Below the pieces are notes generated by a model that saw nothing but the letters and a program-made list of their open reading frames with translations, made no database searches and had not been told where the DNA came from. Shown here one piece after another: positions 21,901-30,069 of a stretch of DNA of 64,000 bases. Made by a program: the position numbers and the translations under genes. Source of the stretch: Symbiodinium natans (lineage: Eukaryota; Sar; Dinophyceae; Suessiales; Symbiodiniaceae); the NCBI GenBank assembly GCA_905221605.1, contig CAJNDS010002627.1, forward strand, positions 62,001 through 126,000, written 5' to 3'. Each line of letters begins with the position of its first letter. Position 1 is the first letter of the stretch.

Positions 21901-24900
21901 CCACTCACCGGAATCCTGCAGAACTGGCGTATCGTAGGAGTAGACACTGCGCGACAAGTTCACAGCGGAACGAAATAACACATTCCACGTCGTGTAGCCG
22001 AATGTCCAATCTCGGACCAATTGGCTTTCAACGCGCCGGGACATTGTCCGAACCCAGTCGGCAAGCCCGATGTGTGGGGCCTCTGGCGCGCGACGCCACC
22101 GTTTGTCTCGGAACTCTCCCCAGCCTGGCGGATCAGGCATAGCTGTGCAGTACTGGAACATATACGCGAACGCGACACCGAAGTACCACGGCGCGAACTG
22201 GTTCATGGGCGTGGACCGTGATACCACATCCATCTCCGGAGCCGGTCCGTCCTCTTGCTCGCTACCCACGTCTCGCAAGTCCTCTTCGGCAATCTCCGCC
22301 AGCGCACGCACAGCCTCTAAACGCTGGGCCTCGTAGTCGATAGCTTCCAAACCCGTCCTTTCCATGACCACCGCGTTGGGGCGCTTCAGGGCCAAGTCCC
22401 GCGCTGCTTCTTGCACCGTTGCCGGCACTGCCACCGGCGCAGCAACTTTTTGTTTCTCGATCAGTTGCAGGTTGTCGTCGCACGGGAGAACGGCTACGAC
22501 TTCGGGCGGGACACCATCCTCGGGCAGCTCTCGTTCCGCTCGTAGCCGCACCTGAGCAAGGTCCAGGTGGCGGAACGCCGGATGCTCTCTCTCGCATGCT
22601 TTTTCAATCAGCATGACAACAACGCGACGCCGAACCCGGGCCTGGTGGATCAGCTTGCTAAGCTCCTCCGGCGTCAGCTCCGCATCGTTGGTCTTCAATA
22701 TCACAGACACAAATTTCTGCAGGTCCTCCCCTGTGCGCGGCAACGGGGCTCGGGCGTGTGGTGCCAGATTCACTTCGTAGCCGCGGAACTGAGCCAGCAG
22801 GCTTTCCCAGTCCAGCAAGAAAGTTGTCGCGTTTCCGCGCGCTCCTTGCCGATGTCGTTGCATGTGCACGCGCTCATCCAGCGTTCGTCGATCCCTGTAC
22901 TTCTTTTCCAGACTGAAGCAAATCAAGCTCGTCATGCACGGGCTTGCACACACTAGCTCCATCATCGTCACGTTGAATTCGTAGAGCTCGCGCGGTGCAT
23001 AGTACACGACCATGTCATTGGCAAGTGCTTCCTTGGGCAGCTCACCCTTGCTGCTTTGCTCGCGACACGAGGCACAGACGGGAACCCAGCAGCGTGCACA
23101 CGCACGGCGTTCGCTGCAGCCGGCTTTGCATTCTTTGTCTTCGGCACAGCAAATCACCTTTACGGGCCCGGCTGGAAAGTCCAACGCGCAGGTCCAGTCC
23201 CGCAAATCGCGAAGCATACCTTCGCGCCGCGGCCCTGCCTTGTCGCCGACGTACCGCTCCACGTATGTTTCGTGCCCAAACAACGACGCCGTGCACTCGG
23301 CCGTGAGCCCGAGAAACTGCATGCAGCCGCTGTCATCCTTCTCCAGCGCCCTACTGAACCATATCTGGCTATGGGCTCCGCTCACGAACGGCCGTCGTCT
23401 AGCACAAAGCATGCAGACGCGGGTTTCGGGAGGGGCCTCTTCTAACGCCCGTGCAGCTTCCCGCAGACAGCGTCGATCCAGAGTCGTGCAAGCCAGCGGC
23501 GCGTTGCGCTGACACGCCACGTCGAGCGCCGCCCGATAAGCCTCCCAGAGACTTCCGCCGCGCGCTGCCGCCGCTGACCGCAGGCACGGCGCATGCACTG
23601 CCAACACGTGCCTCTGCAGTTCCGCCTCACTGTCGCCGGTCCACTCACATGTCGCAAAGGCGCAGTGGGCCTCCGCGATCTGCGCCGCCGCGTGACTGCG
23701 CGCGTATATCTGCGCGGCCCTTGGGAGTGTAGGGTACTCCAAGAAGGAGTCCGCGAGCGCAGCTAGCGCCACGTCGGCGCGCGCGCGGGGGTCGTCCGTG
23801 GCCGCAGCGGGCCGCGTGCGCAAGATGAAATGATCCTCCTCCAAGTCGTACGGACACTCCTTCACGCGGAGTGCCTCGTCCAAGCGCACAGGCTGCTTCA
23901 CAGAGTAGCGGCGGCGCTGCGGCGCTGCCGGCGCTGCGGCGGGGCTGTCCTGCCTTTGCGACGTGGGCCTCTGCGACGGTTGCCACGTCCACTTGCTTCT
24001 GCGTCGCGGTTTCGCTTGCTGCGCACCTTTCTTCGCCGTGCCCTTCCTGTCCACGCTGCCCGTCGCTGTTTTTCTGACGGCTCCTGCGGCCGCACCGGGT
24101 CGTCGCGAGTCGTCTGTGGCCCCTACGGGCCGTGCGGGCAGGATGAAGTGATCTTCCTCCACATCACGCGCACGCTCCGCGGCTTGGGGTGGCTCGTCCA
24201 AATGCCGGAGCTGCCGAATGGAGTACCGGCGGTGCTTCGTTGTTGCCGGCGCTGTGGCAGAGCTGCCCCGCTTCGGCGACGTGGCTTTAAGCTGGAGCTG
24301 CTGGGGCCTTCGCGAGGGCTGTTCTTTGCTTGTGCCCGGCTTCCCGTGGCACTTGCTTTTCGGGGGTCTCGTCCCCTCTTTTCTGGCGCCGGCTGCAGTT
24401 GCGCGCGCGCAGCTGCCCTTGCCGCCCGTCTGCGCGAGGTGTTTTCCGCACGCACTCGTCCGCTCGCTTTTCGGCTGGTCTGCACACTTCGGGGGAATCG
24501 CTGCGCCTGCGGGCGCAGCAATCTTGCTTTGGGCCGCCACCTCCGCTGCACGTTCTCCACACGTCCTGCCCGGGCCCGCGTGGTACGTCCGTAAAAATCC
24601 ACGGAACTCTGCGGCAACTTTGCGGGCCCCCACGCGTGACGTGTCGCTGTACTGGAGCCCTGCCTGCAGGAGGGTTTGGAGTAGCGCCGCTAACTCGTCC
24701 TGCCGGTCCCACGCCGCTACCGCGCGCGTAGCATCGATGTCGTTGGCCTGGATCCCCTCGGCGCCGCGCCGGGCCAGGAAGGCATTCAATGCGGAGCGCA
24801 TCTCCGGCATCGACGGCGCCAACTGCACGCGCTGGCCAGACGCGTTCTTTCTTGCGGCTAGCCCCTGTGCGGGCGCAGGCGGCGGCGACGGCGAGCCGTC

Positions 24901-27474
24901 GACACCCAAAGCTTCCAAGCGCCATGCATGTGCCTCTGCTGCGGCGCCCCGTGTTGCGCCGGTTGTGTGGCTGGACGCGGCACGCGGGACACCTCGCGTT
25001 GTCTGCGATATTTGCGGCGGGCACGCGTCTTCTACAGCTGCCGAGACCAGAGCATCGAAATGATACCCGTTGCCGCGGTCATCCATGTGATTGTACAGGC
25101 GCACCACGGTGTCTGCTGGCTGCTTCGTGGCGCCCAAACGAAGCGGCCATGCATCGGGATTCATGTTCGCGCTGTCAAAACGTGTGTAGACAATGACATC
25201 CACCGCCAGTGTTGCAGGCCACGGCCGACCAATGATGTACTCGTACAGAAACGTCGCAGCAGGCGGCCCATGTCGATCCAGTTCCAAATACGCACGATCG
25301 TTGGCCTGACCCCGCCCGCGTTCGTCGCGGTCTTGTGGACGGAGACTCTCCTCCGGTCCGTGGACGAATTCCGCACGACACGCAGCACAGGCTTGCGCCC
25401 TGCGCGTAACGTCGTCTTGAAGGTTCCGTGGCAGTACGTCGACGCTGGCCAAAGCCACAAGTAGCGAATCCAGGAGACAATTGTTGGCCCCGTGTGCGTG
25501 CCCTTGGCGCAGCTGCCACCCCTCGCATCGTAACATCTTCAACCGCTCCTGATTGCTTTGGACCTCGACTGCAGCGTTTGTCTCTGCTAGCCTTAAGAGT
25601 CGTTGACCTAAGTGCACCATTGCGCTGTCACTCGTAGCAGCCGCGACATCGTCCCAGCCGCTCCACTCTTTCACCCAGGCTTGTTGCAGAAGGTTCGTAA
25701 CTCTTTTTGCGTCGCCGAGCACCGACAACAGCACGGCTTCTAGGAGATCCGGTACTGTTTTTTCGCTGCGATTAGCAGATGGCCCACGCGCCCCCCCAAT
25801 TCGCGGCCGCGTCGGAGCAGCAGACATGGAACAAACCTGCGCCCAAGTCGTCATGGCCGTATGTGACGTGTTGCTGGCATACTGCTGCGCCACTTGCAGT
25901 AAATATGCATAGTCGCGATCCTCCTGCGCAGTCTGATGCAACCGCGCGCAGACTCGCATGCGCGCGACGGTCTGTGCAGCTTCTAGAGCAGCTACTCGAT
26001 TCTCCACGCACCACGGACAGTAGAATTCACGAAGTTCCCGCTCTGCGCAGCGGTTGCACACCCGCCGACGACAGGTCCTGCAACGACACAAATATTGGTC
26101 TGCCACATTGAGTTGGTGTTGCTCGACGCAGACCGCATCACAGAAGAAACATCGTGCGCGGGGCAAGGTTGCGGCGTCACTGGCGGCACTTCTTGGAGCG
26201 CCGCCCCGGACGTATACACGATTTCGGGGTGTAATTTTTTGGCATGACACGCCGCAGCCACGTGACGTTGCGTCCACGACAAAGGCGCATCTGCGGAACC
26301 GTGCCTTTCTCGTGCTCGCGGCAGGACTTCGTAGTCCTGCGTTGCCATCCACGACTGGCGTTTTTTCACGCAGCGCGACCCATCGCGGCCGCAGAGCCCG
26401 TACATGTTTTTTCCCACAATACAGCACTCTGCATGCAGTATCGCACGACTTGCATTTCCCGTACGTGGAACTGCCTGGACTTGTGGTGCGGACGGCGCCA
26501 GCAGAAGTGGTTAGTTTTTTGCGTGCTGCCCTTCTGCGTCGCCGATTCTGCCCCAGACGCCGTCCGCCCTTCCACTGCGCTTGCACCAGATGCGCCTGCT
26601 TCGCGATGCGCATGTATCGTGCCTCACAAGTGCCATCTGGGCATGGCCATCTGAACCCTTGCACATACTTATGGCCCGTCGTGGCGCGGCGCTTGTTTTG
26701 GGCCCCGATGCCTGCACGTGACACCATACGCACATCCCGGTCACCGCTGCCGCCCAATGGCAGGGCGCGCCAAGTGCATGGAGCGGCCACCGGTTCCCGT
26801 TGGCATGAGCAGATAGATGCCTCAGAGCACTGCGGGATCATGCCCAACAACGGGAAGCAAAGCAGCTTGTGCACACGCGTGGCTGTTCTTGTGTCTACGA
26901 AAGCTGTCAGGCATTCCTGCAATATGCCAGCAATACTGTGAAAACCACCGTTTACCATGTGCAACCCCGTGGTGTGCACCAATGTTGTTGCCCAGGCATT
27001 GCTACGCGATATGCAACAACTAGTCTCTAAAACCGCACGGGCGTACCTCTGCCGACGACACGCCGCACAACACTGCGCACGCTCCATGCCCGGGGGGGGG
27101 GAACCTCCATGGATCTGGTCAGTGTTTGCTAAAGATGCACGCCCACACATCACGAAAGCGTCTGCCCCAGGTGTTTTTGGTAAGGAGTTGACCTGGAAAC
27201 TCCTGCCAGTTTTTAAGGAGTCCTGGCGCCTCCCGCGGCATTTAACGTCTGCCGGCAAGACGTCTGTGGTCCATTCGCCATCAACACCCCGCGGTGTCTG
27301 CGTTGCCAGTGCCATCGCCCGGTTTGCTGTGCGCGCCACCTTTGCTGGTGCATGCGCCACACGGCTCTCCACGCTGTAAATGGCATCCGCAGTATCTGGC
27401 GTTCCTGGCGCCAAGGGTCGATCCTGTAGTGGCGCCATCGCTGCGTCAAGCTTTGGTGCCTCTGCACTCCCCAT
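15919..27474 (-). CDS. Giant Helitron Rep/helicase protein with OTU domain, 3851 aa
   Basis: A single uninterrupted 3,851-residue frame (ATG to TGA). In order: Cys-rich N-terminus with a RING/B-box-like finger at about 440-490. OTU-type cysteine protease at about 655-810, with NNCLLDS around Cys666 and YHFDA around His805. Lys/Pro/Ala-rich linker with two copies of an RRYS...EEDHFIL module (about 1082 and 1187). C2H2 finger at about 1269-1293. Cys cluster 1442-1472, followed by a DUF6570-like region. Helitron HUH Rep domain at about 1770-2350, with the metal-binding PHGH at 2094-2097 and the two-tyrosine motif YCCDYCAK (Tyr2340, Tyr2344). Pif1-family helicase at about 2830-3370, with Walker A GGPGTGKT at 2850-2857, Walker B DEIS at 2935-2938 and motif VI ALTR near 3345. 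Three treble-clef Cys modules follow (3400-3520), then five zinc ribbons (3620-3851). Rep plus helicase is the signature of rolling-circle Helitron transposase, and all the catalytic residues I looked for are present. The OTU domain presumably removes ubiquitin. The last zinc ribbon is broken by an 11-bp deletion. Confidence 0.93.
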   Translation of the reverse strand: MGSAEAPKLDAAMAPLQDRPLAPGTPDTADAIYSVESRVAHAPAKVARTANRAMALATQTPRGVDGEWTTDVLPADVKCRGRRQDSLKTGRSFQVNSLPKTPGADAFVMCGRASLANTDQIHGGSPPPGMERAQCCAACRRQRYARAVLETSCCISRSNAWATTLVHTTGLHMVNGGFHSIAGILQECLTAFVDTRTATRVHKLLCFPLLGMIPQCSEASICSCQREPVAAPCTWRALPLGGSGDRDVRMVSRAGIGAQNKRRATTGHKYVQGFRWPCPDGTCEARYMRIAKQAHLVQAQWKGGRRLGQNRRRRRAARKKLTTSAGAVRTTSPGSSTYGKCKSCDTACRVLYCGKKHVRALRPRWVALREKTPVVDGNAGLRSPAASTRKARFRRCAFVVDATSRGCGVSCQKITPRNRVYVRGGAPRSAASDAATLPRARCFFCDAVCVEQHQLNVADQYLCRCRTCRRRVCNRCAERELREFYCPWCVENRVAALEAAQTVARMRVCARLHQTAQEDRDYAYLLQVAQQYASNTSHTAMTTWAQVCSMSAAPTRPRIGGARGPSANRSEKTVPDLLEAVLLSVLGDAKRVTNLLQQAWVKEWSGWDDVAAATSDSAMVHLGQRLLRLAETNAAVEVQSNQERLKMLRCEGWQLRQGHAHGANNCLLDSLLVALASVDVLPRNLQDDVTRRAQACAACRAEFVHGPEESLRPQDRDERGRGQANDRAYLELDRHGPPAATFLYEYIIGRPWPATLAVDVIVYTRFDSANMNPDAWPLRLGATKQPADTVVRLYNHMDDRGNGYHFDALVSAAVEDACPPQISQTTRGVPRAASSHTTGATRGAAAEAHAWRLEALGVDGSPSPPPAPAQGLAARKNASGQRVQLAPSMPEMRSALNAFLARRGAEGIQANDIDATRAVAAWDRQDELAALLQTLLQAGLQYSDTSRVGARKVAAEFRGFLRTYHAGPGRTCGERAAEVAAQSKIAAPAGAAIPPKCADQPKSERTSACGKHLAQTGGKGSCARATAAGARKEGTRPPKSKCHGKPGTSKEQPSRRPQQLQLKATSPKRGSSATAPATTKHRRYSIRQLRHLDEPPQAAERARDVEEDHFILPARPVGATDDSRRPGAAAGAVRKTATGSVDRKGTAKKGAQQAKPRRRSKWTWQPSQRPTSQRQDSPAAAPAAPQRRRYSVKQPVRLDEALRVKECPYDLEEDHFILRTRPAAATDDPRARADVALAALADSFLEYPTLPRAAQIYARSHAAAQIAEAHCAFATCEWTGDSEAELQRHVLAVHAPCLRSAAAARGGSLWEAYRAALDVACQRNAPLACTTLDRRCLREAARALEEAPPETRVCMLCARRRPFVSGAHSQIWFSRALEKDDSGCMQFLGLTAECTASLFGHETYVERYVGDKAGPRREGMLRDLRDWTCALDFPAGPVKVICCAEDKECKAGCSERRACARCWVPVCASCREQSSKGELPKEALANDMVVYYAPRELYEFNVTMMELVCASPCMTSLICFSLEKKYRDRRTLDERVHMQRHRQGARGNATTFLLDWESLLAQFRGYEVNLAPHARAPLPRTGEDLQKFVSVILKTNDAELTPEELSKLIHQARVRRRVVVMLIEKACEREHPAFRHLDLAQVRLRAERELPEDGVPPEVVAVLPCDDNLQLIEKQKVAAPVAVPATVQEAARDLALKRPNAVVMERTGLEAIDYEAQRLEAVRALAEIAEEDLRDVGSEQEDGPAPEMDVVSRSTPMNQFAPWYFGVAFAYMFQYCTAMPDPPGWGEFRDKRWRRAPEAPHIGLADWVRTMSRRVESQLVRDWTFGYTTWNVLFRSAVNLSRSVYSYDTPVLQDSGEWGKLTAAALEGAALEILRALQGTYATPDGRRLPVKGSLTLAKYATGLSATARRILANMHHTARVIPGTQEARRQMRFEIQGLRVRYGTPIFVTVTPDEGHQLLYIRLSRHRRSDPIRLSEVGAAAAAGDRTWPALDADFTCSLPVECLQPRVPNWEERRRILARDPLATVDGFRVTMLLLLRHLFGVNVCLYCPDCSCGPTPCQDERGSSARTNGGVFGRIDTAYISIEFQKSAGSPHGHMQLFVQCLHQHTSLHEIFAATAERAAELREAYLRYNSHVRRCVYERDPVEVAAAIHAAEQQWPEYKSEQRLISRPRYQTGVMAAENSAEEADLWTEAYLRDDVFRLQVLKQHHVHLPDPVTGERVPQAGCLKADNPRDCKSGFPREAEVTDEAAVMCPCRLQARDMPASGRKNCICTLQGPRDEGYLNGTHPAILAFGRCNSDVQLPYRLPYVCDVCQSPTEPRELREIVAAAQRAQDAQTGYCCDYCAKTQPMAFAELKELQKGHARLAEQTKGRGVEYQGKRHMTRFLSDAYCKGIVRGQAECCNLRCNYKDGDAACAERITTTQYVTFPGRDFLRYADLAMTGETEHRRRVTAMSLGRSKHVPRQRQLAEREPAEFYARRPRNSACWHLSPYEFLLYWQVVPTKSPATLQEWETQPRSAWDVALTESGEAKLRAGGGKRVRLVPGKDTRLRVEPSGDTQAFEDIPTNARVRAAWLLRRRRRPRCPTFGHCPVPRYQQECQEENSKLCMVYFRAWTGMPQHADRDVPHIADLQGSYLAWETAFRAWLQELPCQETKQHVGNFLSVYRVRSLAADAENSDNDGADTTAVRVTADNLATSLTTRKTEKNGVEAPAGEYEDLERTWRTKQTTEKGKPGRALATENTLDVRDLLKEARRAPQHGAVDETGLAGQETEREPRARMRGVRATVHAVNEWITELRGRVDEKGRAVCNTAQHAFIERVARRVVEEMQTGEAQSGARAGLSDAMRWVLHGGPGTGKTHAIKLLRKELFEDILGWTQGLQFQFAALQAVTAEMVDGDTLHHAFGLSWGQSAADATPLTKGLQQAQRMLQLRWLIIDEISMVSVELLAKLEQACRRVIRNGSPFKRDTANIDKPFGGLNVLVVGDLWQLEPPKGHFIADLPHEWLGSAGARQRPLLAQGQELMWGPPDRAFQGCTELEECERTKDEWLKELQDEFRFGNLTTDNHAFLHGKPTHVPGSWLRGRAECGQATCQRLGALKAQPQSILAQECEVCRTERASRRLVADSPHDPKFLGRFVLAPSIFATNVRKCHTNKIRAEAFARRTKRHLHYVVAEDRACAAVVREKPDLADQKLLWLQRHERECGELCGMLPLCDGMPVLITDHLNRARGLLKGRRGFVTGWRHATDGAESGGPACTVWNKLPEVVYVRFPGAKWRIHGLATGVYPIVPKRATWHLDAGRKSPVLAVRRRQLPLIPAFAMTAHQAQGQTLEEGIIADLCYGAYSNVLAAYVALTRVTSREGILILRSFDAAPFQQGDRSFRALLMQHLRTHDVNWDAIVQRYVRVKTCSECRTERLKSAFTAGQWKQPEEVAICRECTKSYRERGTPYRCRRCKRWQAPEAFPGKISNYLIWQSTCLMCLEKRQCGTCQHWFQQEAFTPNGWRQKRDRTCNVCRQQLRCQDIGLRARRRLHERREKVRSADRCQKRQQILQEVRAEIQKRQKQGTCAQCGSQAAQAGGTTEEKRQSSAARSVSANKDMAAPRPFPSEGECLRDDGGRPVMPSERAPVVYRCPACRAAIAADVRDGSVDSRCACGHRLTALEGQLVPTMAGSKRKYSYECPQCQAKIASATRDGKIDSRRKCGHQFVVAAGEVVAAALAGRVYSYECPQCKATVQSTTRDGCVDSRRKCGHQFVVAAGEVVAAALAGRVYSYECPQCKAKVQSTTRDGCIDSRRKCGHQFVVAAGEVVAAALAGRVYSYECPQCKAPVESTTRDGRIDNRTPIHRRCRRSRGERGM
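15922..16480 (-). repeat. 141-bp in-frame tandem repeat encoding zinc ribbons
   Basis: Nearly identical units with a 141-bp (47-codon) period begin at 16041, 16182 and 16323, with a terminal degenerate unit at 15922-16040. Each encodes YECPQC-x(n)-RDG-x-x-DSRRKCGHQF plus an Ala/Val-rich linker. The CPxC and CGH residues are the probable zinc ligands. A more diverged fifth unit lies at about 16490-16610. The terminal unit lacks 11 bp that include the third Cys codon. Confidence 0.9.
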
Positions 27475-27480
27475 GAGGCT

Positions 27481-27613
27481 CTAGAGAAACAGTACCCAAG
27501 ATCGTGGCATGTAAATGCATCCTTGATGGTGGTCATATGTGCATGTGTCTCGATTAGCTTACAAACCGCAACGACTTGCCCGACGACTTTGCACCTCCAA
27601 GCCCAAACTGTCG
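27481..27613. other. Short spacer upstream of the Helitron gene
   Basis: No recognisable promoter motif or dinoflagellate-type spliced-leader relic was seen in front of the Helitron ATG. I could not locate either Helitron terminus (5' TC end, or 3' hairpin plus CTRR). Confidence 0.5.
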
Positions 27614-28300
27614 TCAGACCACCATGTACGGATTGCATTGTGACACGGAACCTGACTGCCTGAAAATGCAGAAACTAGAATTTCTTTTGCGCGCGACTAA
27701 AGAAGGAGCTCGTGCTACTCCGCTGCAAGTCGAGCAAGCGCTCTTGCCAGCTTCTCCTCCAGGACAGGTGCTGCATGTGCCACGCCTTTGCTTCATTCGC
27801 ATTCCACTTTCTCTGAGGCATGTGGCGGAGTCCTCAATCCTCGCGATCTGCTCGCGAATCACGTCGGGCCTGAAGCTTTAACATTGCAGGCAACATACTC
27901 AACTTGCAGAAATGCGCTCAGATATGCGCTCAGATATGGTCGGCGCCCCTCGTCACTTTCCTCAGCAGGTAATCCATCCTGATCAGTCATGAGTGTGAGG
28001 ACGTGTGGGGATGTACTGGGACGCGTGGGGCATGGGGTCCTCCTGCTCTTGCTAGATCTCCTCAGCCTCCGGTTCATCGAAACATATGAGTTTGCCAATC
28101 CATTTACCCGGGCGACTCGAGATGACAGGGCCTCCTTGACGTGTCCGCCCGCTCGGACCTTCGTTTCGCCGAAGCTTACTTGCAGGTTCACGGGTTTTGG
28201 GCTCTTTGGGCTTCAGGGTCCAACAAGGTGTTGAAACCCCAAGACTCCTAAAGACGCGCTGAGCCCTCGCAATAAGAATCCTTTTTGGAGCCGCTGGCAT
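27614..28300 (-). CDS. Coding-like region upstream of Helitron gene, possibly split
   Basis: Three adjoining minus-strand frames look protein-coding. The first, 28300-28052, begins with ATG and is basic, ending in RPGKWIGKLICFDEPEAEEI. The second lies around 28010-27859 and is acidic, then tyrosine-rich. The third, 27880-27614, has charged helix-like residues and four CxxC-like pairs. They are in different phases, so this is either a short multi-exon gene or a frameshifted relic. A GTATGT...TTCAG pair at about 27903-27875 could be a very short intron joining the second and third blocks. It runs in the same direction as the Helitron gene, 140 bp upstream of its ATG, and so could be a second element gene or a captured host fragment. 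Family unknown. Confidence 0.35.
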
Positions 28301-28585
28301 CTTCTCCCCCTTTCACTTTACTGCTACTTGTTTAAGAACTCCTCCCAAAAAATAATCCAAATGCTGCTCCTTGTAAAAACAGGGGGGTTGAGGGCCTGGG
28401 GGATCTAATCCCTGAACCCCTTGAACCTTCTGCAGCCTCAATGCCCCCCCGAAACAAAAAAACAAAAAAAAAACGGGGGGTGCTCTTCAGGCAGCAACGC
28501 CGCTTTGCTCATCCTTCTAAGAGCTACACCCTACCCCGAAAGCCCAACCCCCCCCCGCCCCGATTGCACACAGAATGCTAGCGTG
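28301..28585. other. Spacer without a gene
   Basis: Low-complexity A and C tracts. No coding or RNA feature seen. Confidence 0.6.
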
Positions 28586-28587
28586 AT

Positions 28588-28862
28588 GGGGCCCTAAACC
28601 CTAAACCTCGAAACCCTAAACCCTAAAACCATGATTTCTGAAACCCTGAACCCTAAACCCTGAACCCTAAAACCATGGTTTCCAAAACCCTTAACCCTAA
28701 ACCCTAACACCATGATAGCTAAAACCCTAACCCTAAACCCTCAAACCATGCTTTCTAAAACCCTAAACCCTAAACCCTCCAACCATGCTTTCTAGAACCC
28801 TAGACCCTAAACCCTAAAACCATGATTTCTAGAACCCCTAAACCCTTGAAACCCTAAATACC
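28588..28862 (-). repeat. Higher-order telomeric minisatellite with CCATG spacer
   Basis: Two to three CCCTAAA/CCCTGAA units alternate with an ACCATG(A/G/C)TTTCT-type spacer. Spacers begin near 28629, 28672, 28709, 28745, 28781 and 28819, giving a 36-43-bp composite unit in six copies. Confidence 0.9.
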
Positions 28863-28965
28863 CTCCACGCACGGATCCCGGCGTGATATTGCACGAGGAC
28901 TGGAAGTCCAGCATGGACAGGCCAATTGCTCACGTTCTGATATGGAGCCCACCTCAGTGGCTTTT

Positions 28966-29030
28966 AGGGTTTAGGGTCTCGGATTTAGGGTTCATAGTTT
29001 AGGGTTTAGGGGTTAGGGTTAAGGGGGCTT
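28966..29030 (+). repeat. Degenerate telomeric array (TTTAGGG)n
   Basis: G-strand units with substitutions. This is the last ITS before a 4.8-kb ITS-free segment. Confidence 0.85.
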
Positions 29031-29738
29031 TTGGTGATACTTGCTTTTCTGGAGTCTGCTAGAGGAGCCGGCGACCACACAAGTGAGAACTATGAGGCGC
29101 TCTGTGCTGAGGAAGCAACGCCTGGGAGTGAGGCTGTGGCGCCACAAACTTGATGCTGGCAGTTTTGCTTCATACACCAGAAGACACACGAATACTGCTG
29201 CGTGGTGGGAGAAGCAAAAAGGAGGGAGCGGGAAAGAGGGAATCAAGGATTCAAACCTTACGGTGCAAGGTTTACGTTTCAGTTCTTGGGGTTTTCAAGT
29301 TCCACGGAATTGATCATGTATTCCTACATGTGGCACTTTAGAGCTATCGACATAAGCGCTTGGCATGAGTTTCCGTGTCCCGCGCTCTTTGCACAGGTTG
29401 AAAACAAGCATGACTTCCATCCGAATAGTTGAACGTACACGGCCGGACCGCGCCCTTTTTGGACAAGTCGCGCAGGCGAGACTCGAAAGTCGCGTCCCGG
29501 TGACGCAGCCCTGTGCGCGAATGAACAAGAACCACACAGCCCCATCCCCATGTCTAGACTAACTGCCTACCTCACTCGTTATGTCCCGGAGAAGCCTTGC
29601 ACGTTCCTTCGCAAGCAACTGACTTTCTGCTCACGTGCCTCTCTGTACAGCGACTCGTGAGAGGAGGAATTCCTGCTTTAGATCCGCCAAAAACAGCACC
29701 CAACGAGCCAGTTTTTTGAGCTCCTGCTTCTGCCAATC

Positions 29739-30069
29739 AAAAGCAGCACCCAACTTTTGCCAGCTGTCTGGCTGAAACATCTGCCCAGACCGCTACCACG
29801 CTAAGCACCATTTTAAAAGCACTAGGTCTTGCGTTGTTGCCAACCACTGCAGTCGACTCTTGAGTTCCTGCTTCTGCAGCTCGCATGGCAACCTGTACAA
29901 ATAACAATTGGACGCAAATATAGCGGCCTGCAGCATGTAGCACCTGTACTGCAGCGAGTGGTCCCAATGTCAGCCTCTGCTGTTCATGCGCGGACGGCCG
30001 CACGCAGCTGTACATCGACCCACCCTGCTATGCTGCGCAAGACTCAGACGCACCTTGAAAGCATCTACT
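29739..30069. repeat. Segmental duplication, copy 1 core
   Basis: A 331-bp block aligns without gaps, at roughly 95% identity by eye, to 31256-31586 in the same orientation. More diverged similarity extends left to about 29397 (against 30983), with indels. The minus strand of this copy carries in-frame stops in frames that are open in the other copy. Confidence 0.85.

Noticed and set aside
15834-26941. Dozens of plus-strand and out-of-frame ORFs, the longest 497 codons, within the Helitron gene
   Set aside because: All are explained by GC-rich codon bias of the single 3,851-codon frame, which holds every recognisable motif.
27213-27638. 141-codon minus frame overlapping the Helitron start
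   Set aside because: It overlaps the Helitron N-terminus in another phase and its translation carries no motif. Most likely a shadow.
28588-28862. CRISPR-like regular spacing of repeats
   Set aside because: The repeating units are telomeric heptamers with a nearly constant spacer. A CRISPR array would have constant repeats and unique spacers, and the context is eukaryotic.
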